DNA from: Sindora glabra
Lineage: Eukaryota > Streptophyta > Magnoliopsida > Fabales > Fabaceae
Direction: 5' to 3'
DNA: 64,000 nt
Assembly: GCA_020226215.1 (NCBI GenBank)
Contig: CM035234.1
Span: forward strand, 11,312,713-11,376,712
The notes beneath the pieces were generated by a model. That model worked only from the letters and a program-made list of their open reading frames with translations, had not been told where the DNA came from and did no database searches. The first letter of the stretch is position 1, and each line of letters begins with the position of its first letter. Below are positions 49,933-59,479 of this stretch, piece by piece. Position numbers and translations under genes: made by a program.

Positions 49933-51576
49933 TTTGATAAGTACAATATAATGACATGTGGGATGAATATTTCATCCAACAATGGAATTTTTATTTTATA
50001 ATAAAAATGATGAAATGATCATTTTATTATTTATAAAATAATTATTTTATATTTTTATTTTTTATATTTTTCACATATTTCAACATTATTCTTTATTAAT
50101 AACTTATAAAATAATCTTAATTTTTAGTATTTTCTATTTAAATATTTTGATGATTATATTTTAATAATAATTTTTAAATTAAAATATTTTTATTATTTTT
50201 AAAAATTATATAATATAAAGAATTTCATTAATTAAATTTTTTATACTTTCATTGTAGAATTTTTTTTGTTTATTATGATTGTTAAATTTCAACAATAATT
50301 TTTTTATTATTGATCATATCATATTTTTTATTTAATATATAATACTATTTTACTATTTAATATACATGCTCAACTACAAATTATATATTCAATTATAAAA
50401 ATTTACAAATAAAAAAAATAACAATATCATGTTTCATGTAAATATAATTTTAATTTTACACTTGCTTTTTATTTTGAAGGATATTATGGTTATTGACATC
50501 TTTTTTTTTTTCATTCTATTTTTATAATATTTATTGTGTCAAATATAATTATGACATAAAATACTCATTTCATTCATAATCATACAAAATATAATTATGA
50601 AATAATCATTTTATTTCATTCATTTCCTTTTCATTTCGTTCCATGTTACATTAACTTTCCTTATTCTTTACCGAACTATGCATTGAACAACATTTGATGG
50701 CGTCTCTACCGCTTCATGTGACTGGCCTTCTGTTTTGCAGGACATCCTATCATCCAAGTCTATTTCCGGAAAGCTCCAATTACATAATGCATTGTACAAT
50801 TTTAATACACACAACCTAGCTAGCTGGTTAAGCATAACTTATAATGGCAGCCAACTTTGCATGCTGCTGGTTTTTTTAGGTGCAGCAAGAAGAATCATAG
50901 GCTTATCCACAAGCTACAAGGCATATCTTTTTGCTACTTTGTCGGTATCAAATACAGCTTATTGGGGCTCAACAATAGAACATTATTTTTCCATGTTTGT
51001 GCATAAGTGAACCATGATCTTAATTTGTACCTTAAAATGTAGGTGTCTATCTAGCCTTTATATCTCCTCATTTTGACTGTTTGTTTCTATAAATGATGAC
51101 AAAGTACGCCAACAAAGCAAAGAGTTTCTTCCTTTGTGCGTGGCGGCTAATTCGAAATAAACAGCCTGCAATTAAGGTCACATAGCAAGCTTGAAAATCT
51201 CAACTATATCCAATTAGGGAAAAAAAAAGTATAAGGGCTGAATTTCAAGCTTTCAAATTGTAAAGTAATTAAAAATTAAATGAAACCAAAAGAAGTAATA
51301 GAATAATTGAATATACAATACCAATTACGGAGTCAAAAAATTTAATTTGATTGGATGAAGACTTTTAAAAATAATTTTACTGATAAAAGTGATTAAATTA
51401 TTATATGCACACATGCAAAAATTAATGATTGAAATTTGAATGTAAGACAAAAAATATAAACCTTCTAAAAATATCAAATGTCATTTAAATCAAAAGTTGT
51501 TCATAAGTTCTTTTATTACAAAATTTAAAAAAATGAAGGTATATTTAACACATTTAAGAAGAAAACAAATGAGAGA

Positions 51577-51578
<2 letters not shown>
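49933..51578. other. Non-coding; unassigned open frame at 50735-51010
   Basis: AT-rich to 50650. Then 50690-51180 is less AT-rich and holds a 91-codon plus-strand frame, MQDILSSKSISGKLQLHNAL at its start, with no family resemblance and no intron signals I trust apart from TTTTGCAG just before it (50734), which could be a splice acceptor. It might be one exon of a decayed gene or a captured fragment. Confidence 0.35.

Positions 51579-51642
<64 letters not shown>
51579..51642. repeat. Compound (TA)n(GA)n microsatellite
   Basis: About 12 TA units run directly into about 20 GA units with no break. GA tracts of this length can bind BBR/BPC-type GAGA proteins in plants, but there is no gene start nearby to give that meaning. 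Confidence 0.96.
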
Positions 51643-51644
<2 letters not shown>

Positions 51645-51951
51645 AAATAAGTATAACTCAAAATGTTTGATAACTTATAAATGCGGCCAATGCTTTCTGC
51701 TAATTTGTGTTTAATTCAATTTGCTAGCACTCGAAGCAAGATCACGAACTCATTAGATTATTGTCAAGGATTACATCCTTTTTTTCGGGGAGAAGATTGG
51801 AAATTAAAGTATCTCCAAATGAGATAAATGAAGAGGTTTGGAGGGAAGAATGTAGAGAAAACAACATGAAGACAGGAGATACTGTATCTGAACTTTGAGA
51901 AGCGTTTTTTACCGAAGTCGGGAAGTAATTGGTCCCTGAGCATGTTTAGCA

Positions 51952-52279
51952 CGGGTGATAAATGGGCCTTATAAGTCGGATTGGGCTAAAGCCTACATGA
52001 ATTAGGTCTGCTTAAACCCCAATCACTAAGACTTGTATTATAAATGAATTTATTTTAATCAATTTAGTCTGTATAAAAACTTACAAACCATGCAAATTTT
52101 GCCTAATAAGCAAAATTGACCCACGGGTCAGGCCACAACTCACACGAATCCATTCCACACAGACTAAAATTTATTTAAGATTGCTTTTTTGTGAGCTTAT
52201 TTTTCACAAACTCAATTTCCAAAAAATTCACGAATTGGTTTGTCGAGCCCGTACACCATAGTCTCATTAAACACTCCTA
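51952..52279. mobile_element. hAT-type MITE with perfect 8-bp TSD (328 bp)
   Basis: Flanked on both sides by GTTTAGCA (51944-51951 and 52280-52287), a perfect 8-bp duplication. The left end CGGGTGATAAATGGGCC and the right end, reverse-complemented TAGGAGTGTTTAATGAG, are diverged copies of a GGGTG(T)TAAATGG terminus typical of small plant hAT elements. The inside has GGGCC, GGGTCAGGCC and GAGCCCG motifs and no coding frame. Removing it rejoins a short open stretch on the minus strand on either side. Confidence 0.75.
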
Positions 52280-52287
52280 GTTTAGCA

Positions 52288-53019
52288 GACACAAATCAAT
52301 TTTAAATTTGACGACGAATTCAGAAACATGCTAAAGTTAATTTCAACGATTATCAAATTTGAGTTCATGAATTTCTTGATCTTATGTGCTGATAATTGTT
52401 GGTTTAAATGGTCCGCTTGCATATAATGCAATGGGGTATGCTTCTACAAGCAAGCCCAAGGCACAATAAATAGCAGCAACTTAGTTGGATTTTAGGACGC
52501 AACCAGAATCTTGATATATTCTTACTTCCTAAGTACGAGGAAATCCTTACTCCGAAGGGCAAAAGAGCGACACAATAGAACGAGTCCGCCTCCTTTAACA
52601 GAAAATTTTCTTACACCAGGAAGATATAATATCTCGATGTCCTCATCTATATCCACAAGGCAAAATACGGATTTCCTTGAAACTTCGTCGATACCATAAT
52701 AAAAAGATTCCAGAACTCAATTGTAGAATATCCATTGCTGGTCAATCTGACTTTATTTTCCCCTGGGGAATTCTAAGTGCTCTAAAGACTTTCAAAACTC
52801 AAAATAATGTGATAATTACAGAAATCATTAGATTGAAATTATTTGATCACATTCAATAGAAAATGGACAATTGTGATTGAATAATGTCAATTTAACGATT
52901 TTAAAATTTGTTATATCACTCCAAATTTTGAAATTTTTAGGATATCTTAGCAAGCACTTTTAAGAAATGTCAGATGAAAAATTGCATACAGTTTTCAAAT
53001 ATTTTTGACATAATCAGAT
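52288..53019 (-). other. Unassigned, possibly decayed coding sequence
   Basis: About 52500-52790 has normal coding-like composition and frames open on both strands. The best is on the minus strand, 52714-52531, with segments such as VFCLVDIDEDIEILYLPG and FSVKGGGLVLLCRS before a TAA, but no start codon and no domain I can name. Together with the interrupted minus-strand stretch at 51764-51952 it may be a pseudogene split by the hAT MITE. Purely inference. Confidence 0.25.
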
Positions 53020-53536
53020 TCAAATTTTTTATTCTGCTTCTAAGTAACGCAAATTTCATATCTAAGATATGATATGGCATATAACACAGGATCAACTAAT
53101 AAGCTATAGTGATGAGAATTCAAATCCCAGCAAACAATAATCATAGTGACTGAAATAATATACTTACCACTTACCACAGTCAACAAAGCAAACTTCTGAC
53201 TTAGTTAGACCTTTGCTTCAATGTTAAGACAGATAAAAATAAAAAATTATGGATTTGAAAAGCCCATATTTTCAGCAATATTATATAAAAAATCTTACCC
53301 ATCTGGAAAACACAATAGAGAAATTAGGACCAATGACTAGTGATACTTAATAACATACTGCAAGTAATTCTCACCTCTACAGTTTTCATATCAACAAACT
53401 AGAGAGATTTTCTGGTTTTCACAGATGACAATACATAGAACTATAAAACTATCCTCAATTTGTCTGACAGGATTAAAAGAGAAATTATCCAATTCTAACG
53501 GAAAAACAGGTGTTATGATATCTTAGCAGCAACATG
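53020..53536 (-). other. Probable 3' UTR of the E2 gene
   Basis: This is the stretch after the TAA stop of the E2 gene on the minus strand. It is AT-rich, with no open frame of note. An AATAAA-type signal lies on the minus strand at about 53028-53033, some 500 bases past the stop, which is a plausible polyadenylation position but not proof of one. Confidence 0.35.
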
Positions 53537-56133
53537 TTAGCCCATGGCATACTTCTGAGTCCAGCTCCTAGCAGTTGTTTCATACTTAGCCCTGTCTGCC
53601 TTGTACATATGCGCGATTTCAGGCACCAAGGGATCATCCGGATTTGGATCCGTCAAAAGGGAGCAAATGGAGAGCAACACCTGAAAATGGAAACAAGAAA
53701 CCTTTCCCACCAACTTAAAAACCAGCAATAACTCAAGGAGAAATTAGGGTATTTATCCATGCTTTGCAATGACTTAAAAGGCTTCTCAAGTTGTTTTTTT
53801 AATTTTTTTTTCCCCTTCACAAAAAGGTTTCAACAAAATGGCAACAGATCAAGTGGGACATGTTTATTGTGATTATTGGCATTACTGCATAGAATAACCG
53901 TTTCCTAATGTTTGTTGCTGTTGAGGATTTATGTAAAAGAAGAGTAAGTTAGGTTTCAGAACCTTGGATATAGTCAAAGCAGGACTCCACTGCTCCTTTA
54001 GGATATCAAGACAAATACTACCATTGCTGTTGATATTTGGGTGAAAAACCTTTGTCCTAAATGCGACCTGCAAAAGAAGTGATGAAGAGAGAAAGCAAGA
54101 ATTATTTATTTTAAAAAAAAAATGGAAAGAATTGCACTATATATAACCACACATTTGCTAAGATCAAAGCAAGTTGCCAGAGCCAAGAAAGCAATAACTT
54201 GTTGTCCTCTCCATGATAAAAACACCAGTTATATTTCCATTAAAGCAATCATAAGTCATAACCAAAGAAAGGGGAAGGTAAAAAAAAAAAATAAAAAATT
54301 GTGTTTGGATGAAAGGTGCAAAAGAATGAAGAGCTAAGTAGCGCTCCTACAGTCCTACTTACTTCAATCATCAAAGATACAGAACCAAAATTCTCTCATG
54401 ATTTTCATTGGTAAGTTTTAAGCAGAGATGCCTAAAAAATAACTCATTTTAGCAGAATTCCAATATGGATGAGGGATCTATCCAATGACAGCTCATATAT
54501 CTATGCTGCAGAATTCTAAAATAACATGAGTTACAGGACCTAATATATCATTATAAGTCTATATTCCACTTCAATATAGCTATCATCTCAAACCTTGACA
54601 AAATGTATTATTTATTAGAATATTGCATACACAGTTCTTCAATATGTAACTCTCAAATACAACATGAAATTCTTGCAACTATTGAGCAGTGAATTAAGGT
54701 CTGTTTGTTTTGATGTAAACATTTTCTGCAGGAATAATTTCATATACTTGTATTTATTGTTATAAAAGATTAAGATAATAGAAAATGTTCTATTTTTCAG
54801 TGTTAAAATGTGTGAAGTATGGTAGAAAACATCCTTTATTTTAAAGAGAAACTTCTTTTCCCCCACTATTGTATCACTATGCTTTATTTATGTAATCACA
54901 AGATATATAGATGACATGAAACTCCTTTACTAATAGATGACATGTAATCACAAATTAAAAAATATTTTTCAACAACACAAAACAAAGCTGTAGAGAACAA
55001 TATAACTCAACGATAGAGAAACTAGAGTACTCAAGTAAGCGTTCAAATCATAGCAATTGGAGTTTCACCGGAACTAATAAATCCAGCACTTGCATATACA
55101 TCTCTCAGTCAAAGCATTTCCATAAAAAAAAAGATAACAAATTAAAAGATGAAGTGGAAAAGAATTGAAATGATGTGAGATAGAGGTTTAAAAAGATTGC
55201 AAACCTAATATATTTTAAAATAGCTTCTCACAAAATAAAAAGCAAAAGCTGTTCTTTATACCTTGGGTGGCTTGAATGGATAATCAGGAGGAAAATGAAT
55301 GGTAACCAGAAAAACACCTCCTGCATAAGGGCTATCTGAGGGACCCATTATTGTTGCTTGCCAATGAAACATATCTTCTGCTACGGGACCTGCAAAAAGT
55401 GATAAACACTAGATACTTGCAGCTTTAAAATCTGAGGATAATTCTTTTCAGCCTTTGACACCAAAAAAATTCAATTTTTAGATATGCATCCATTTTTTTT
55501 AAAAGATCTGGTTTGTAAAACGCAGGAATGCAATAAAAAGAGAAGTTAAATAATTATATTGAACAAAATTTTTTTCTCAAGCTTAATTGAACCATACTTT
55601 GATTTTAATGGTCTCTAAAACAAGAGATGTAAAGAAAGCTGCCTCAGTTTGCTCCTATATTTTCGTTGTAACGTTATGATCCATACTTCAGAGAGAAATT
55701 CCTAACTAAAAGAAGGATTTTTTTTTAATGTTTACAGAGCTACCTTTTTATTTTTAAAAAGGAAAGCCTTCGTCCTCGTCCATCAATAAAGTTCAAATTA
55801 AGGGGGCTATGAGACTTCAAGTCAGCGATATCTCATCATACTTGCTTCAAAAAATTTGTGGATTTATGAAATATATAGATACTGCAAAGTGATTAGATGC
55901 ATATATAATAAAATTTAGATTAGATATACCTAAAAGAACACACACATGCCAATAAATTCTAAATCTCATAGATCAAGCACTGAAGTAAGCTCATGGCTAT
56001 TGGAAGCAAAGAAAACTCAGAAAATAAAATAGATTTAAAAAATGGTAAATTACAGCGTTTTACCAGCACTGCAGGAGGTAGGTGGGTCTTTCTGGAGGTC
56101 CTTGAGCTCCTTCAAGATCCGCTTGGAAGCCAT
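53537..56133 (-). CDS. UBC28: Ubiquitin-conjugating enzyme E2, UBC28/UBC8/10-like, four exons, 148 aa
   Basis: E2 enzyme that accepts ubiquitin from E1 on its active cysteine and passes it to substrates with RING or HECT E3 ligases, in cytosol and nucleus. I rebuilt four minus-strand exons: 56133-56064 (MASKRILKELK start), 55389-55262, 54067-53963 and 53680-53537 (ends ARSWTQKYAMG, stop TAA). All three introns (674, 1194, 282 bp) are GT-AG; only the first interrupts a codon, and exon lengths 70, 128, 105, 144 keep one frame. The protein is 148 residues, the usual length of this family (human UBE2D class; Arabidopsis UBC8-11, 28-30). The HPN motif is at residues 75-77, catalytic Cys at 85 in GSICLDILKEQWSP, and the DPNPDDPLVPEIAHMY segment near 115-130. 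PPTSCSA and VAFRTKVF match UBC28 better than UBC10 as I remember them, so the exact paralogue is inference. Nothing looks broken; by sequence it is a working gene. Confidence 0.97.
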
Positions 56134-56350
56134 AGATGAAGCTGGAAGATCTTCTTCGATCTAAAGCTAGAGTTGCAAGGCTAGAAAGAGAGACGAGAAG
56201 GAAGAAAAAGAGGATTATTATTTTTTTAAAAAAGCAGCAGCCTGCAGGAGACAAGGAAACCAACCCCAAGAGGCAGAACCAATGTATGAAAGACTTGGAC
56301 TGATTAGAGAGGACTTGGAATTTTCACTCACGCAATTAGAGACGACTTAT
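56134..56350 (-). promoter_or_regulatory. Probable 5' UTR and core promoter of the E2 gene
   Basis: The 120 bases just upstream of the E2 start codon are less AT-rich than their surroundings. Read on the minus strand they carry a CT-rich tract (CTCGTCTCTCTTTC) ending in TAG, which could be leader or the 3' end of a leader intron, a common arrangement in plant ubiquitin-system genes. No convincing TATA box is visible before about 56350, so the transcription start is not fixed. A transcript end mapped by RNA data would settle it. Confidence 0.4.
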
Positions 56351-57639
56351 GTAAAACGATGCGTTGCATGTCACCAAGAAAAAACTGCAAAATTTTTATG
56401 GAAAAATTTATAATGTCCTACCCACACAATAGTGCATCAATACATTAAAATATGACAGAGTTAGTATATTATTATATGATATGTATAATTCTAATATACT
56501 ATTAATTTAAGATAATTAATGTTTTTATGTGACAAGTCTAATCCTAATATAATATTAATTTAATATGCAAACAAATTCATTAATATGTTGATGCATTATT
56601 GTATTAATGGTATATGATAAATTCTTCTTAATTTTGATTTATGATAATAAGAAACGGTTTGAGATTCTTACTTGAAATTTTTTATAAAACTTAAATAAAA
56701 AATTGTGATTTTATGCACAAAAGCTTGTAATTTTTTTTAAAATAAATATAATTTATATAAAATTTACATATAAAAATTATAACTAATTCATAAAAATTGC
56801 GTGAAAATATGAAAATTTTAATATTTTTATGTATAAATTATTTTTTAATAAAAATGTGATAATATATATTTTTTAACAAAAATTATAAGAGAAAATTGGT
56901 ATAAATTTTTTAAAATAAATATAACATTTAATTCCTCATTTATAAAAATGATGATTATTATATCTATTAAATTTTATAACTATATTGGTTCCTTATTTTT
57001 ATTTTTTTATAATTATTCTTCTCTCCACTAACTTATAATGTTAAATTAAAAAATATTAAAATTGATTGTTAAGTCTCATTTTAGTAGCATTAAATATATT
57101 TTGATTTTTAATTATACTTTTTCACTTTTTATTTTAGTGTTACGAAGGAATGTATGGTTGAATAATCATAAGAAATTAAAATAAAAGATAAATAATCCAA
57201 TTATAAAATTTGAAGATGTAATAATTACTACCTTCATAAATAAAAAATTAAATATTATATTTACTCATTTCATGAAATAGCTTAAATTGTGAATTACATG
57301 TAGACATGGCCAAACCGAATCTACATAGATAGAATTGAAAAAAAATACAAAATTTTAAGTTTTATTATAATTAATGGAAAATATTTTGTACTTTCTTTAA
57401 ATTTTATTTTTTTAAGAATTCATACATGAAAAAAAAATTTCTAATCCTATCCTGATATTGAAATTCTTAATATTATTTTTTATTATGTGTTGATAGATTA
57501 TAAAAATATTTTCTTGATTTTGTAAATTAATATTATAAATGATAATTTATTATAATATAATAGAAAGTAATAAAACGATTACAAATTTCTCCACATGCAC
57601 GATTTGTTGAAGCAAAAAAAAAAAAAAGGGCATAAATAG
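56351..57639. other. AT-rich spacer upstream of the E2 gene
   Basis: No open frame. 56440-56620 contains loosely mirrored TTAATTTAATATGCA and TACATTAAAATATGAC-type blocks, with TGCATCAATACATTA and TTGATGCATTATTGTATTAA near its two ends, so a small AT-rich MITE is likely at about 56430-56615. Confidence 0.4.
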
Positions 57640-57885
57640 GATAACAGTTCTCAAGAATTGACCCTTTTGGCCCAATGTTTATCCACAGTTCCTAATATTG
57701 GCCCACAGAAACTTCGTACTCTGGTGGACCCAATAGGATATGGGTTGGAGCTTATCCGGTTGTCACTTATCCATGAGGCTTTGACAAACACCGGTCGGTG
57801 TGATGAGAATCACACACAATCACCACCGAACATTCAATTTGCCACGCCTTGTGTTAAAAGGAGATTGACACCAAATTTTTGAGTT
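57640..57885. other. Less AT-rich island with site II (GGCCCA) motifs
   Basis: About 245 bases that contrast with the surrounding AT-rich DNA. It has TTGGCCCAATG, TTGGCCCACAG, CACCGGTCGGTG (a near-perfect palindrome) and several CCACC-type motifs. A frame of 74 codons is open on the plus strand but resembles nothing I know. A regulatory or decayed transposon origin is possible. Confidence 0.3.
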
Positions 57886-59479
57886 ACATCTATCTTAAAT
57901 TTAATCTAACTATCTTTACATTTTTTAATTTTTAAAATTATATATTTATTTTTCTTATTCTTTAAAAGTAGAGAATGTGAGTGTATATTTAAAATAAAAA
58001 AAAGACGTTAATGTATACTTCTGAAAATAGAAGAAATACAAATATATTTATATTAAACTTGAAATAGAATGGATGTAAGTTATTCAATTTTTATATATAA
58101 TAAGATTGGAAATTTTTTTAATATACAATAACAATGAAAGTTAGAAATAATTAATTCTCTCTAGTATGACAAAAATAAAAGAGGAGGATCTAAATTACAT
58201 TAATTTTTTATCATATTTGACAGGGTTACGTTTAACATTACTTATGTTTTTAGAAGTATAAAATATAGCAATGTTAACTTTTTAACTTATGTCTTTTTTT
58301 TAAGTGATCCCATTTTTAAACCCTAAACCCTAAATATTACAATACAGCTATGTATAAAAAATAAAAGTTATTGTTTTCATTTTTTAAAGCACACATTTAT
58401 ACATGAAAACGTAGAAAATAGTTTTCCACCAATGAGAGGCGGTATTAGAAAAAAGAGTTTAGTTTAAAGGTTAAGGTAAAATATATTGCTTTCTCCTATA
58501 ATTTATCTTAATTACGTAGATTTCCCCCCTAACTTCAAATTCCATATGTTAGTCCACTTAATGAAAAAACATGAAGAATATTCTAATTTTTATTCTTTTA
58601 TTCCTTTTCTTATAATCTCTTTTAAAAAATAATTATGAAAAGGCTATTATGCTCTTTTTTCTTGATTCACACCACCACCTTAGGAGGTTTGGGATTTGAT
58701 GGTTCTAGGTTTGGTATATTTAGAGATTTAAGATTTGAAAGCTTCCCTTATGAATTTGGTTATAAATTGCTTCTATTCAACTATTGGATTTTCTTTCTTC
58801 CTGCTTTTGTTCTGCTTTGCTCTTGCTTCCATTTAGCCATCTGAATTTTAAGGCTCAATTTGATGGGTGTCTGTGTTTCTACCATTCATATTGGGTTTTA
58901 GTTATCCACTTTTAATAATCTTTCTACAACACCTAATAATTTTACTTATGAACTTATGAATATGGAAACCTTGAGGTAATTTGGTGTGATATCTTGATTT
59001 AAATATAAAGTATAAATTTTAAATTTTGTAAATAATTATTTATTTGATTAATTTATGATTTTAAATTTATTTTTTAAATTAAAGGTTTTGGAAAAAATTA
59101 TATTTATGAAAATTATTTACTTTTATGGTCATTGTTGATATAAGATTAGATTAAAATTATTTTATAAGGAATTTTTCATAAGTTGAAAATAGTGATTATA
59201 AGTATAAATTTTTTATGAATTAATTGTGGATATTTGATAAGTTTATTTGAGAAATTAAGGGAGAAAAATTATTTTGAGATTTTTACTTTATCAAATTATT
59301 ATAAATATATACATATTGAGGGGAAATTAGAAATGATGGATTTGGAATTTTAAATAAGTTTTTATGAAAAGTGGGTTCTTTTTTAAATAGAGGGTCAAGA
59401 TTAATCTTTATAAAACAACGGCTAAGATTTTATAAGAAAAAGGACACATAGTAAGGTGAGAAGCATGGGCGTTTTATTT
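57886..59479. other. Non-coding AT-rich DNA
   Basis: Contains the telobox and a dispersed phrase GTAAAATATATTGCTTTC at about 58475 that recurs at about 63810 and, inverted and diverged, near 63130 (GGGCAGTGTATTTTACCC): a small repeat family. The frame at 58635-58844 is not supported as a gene. Confidence 0.45.
58316..58335. promoter_or_regulatory. Telobox / short interstitial telomere-like repeat
   Basis: TTAAACCCTAAACCCTAAAT contains two tandem AAACCCTA units, the plant telobox. In plant promoters it often accompanies TGGGCC (site II) motifs; TTGGCCCAATG and TTGGCCCACAG occur 600 bases earlier at about 57668 and 57699. No convincing gene starts next to it, so it may equally be a telomere-repeat relic. 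Confidence 0.5.

Noticed and set aside
53110..53140. GAATTCAAATCCCAGC resembling a tRNA T-arm
   Set aside because: No acceptor, D or anticodon arm at the right spacing; no tRNA found anywhere in the window.
53534..53731. Plus-strand 65-codon frame
   Set aside because: Antisense shadow of E2 exon 4.
54122..54866. Short frames on both strands
   Set aside because: They lie wholly within intron 2 of the E2 gene and have no family resemblance.
56060..56269. Minus-strand 69-codon frame
   Set aside because: Overlaps E2 exon 1 in another frame; the real exon reads MASKRILKELK from 56133.
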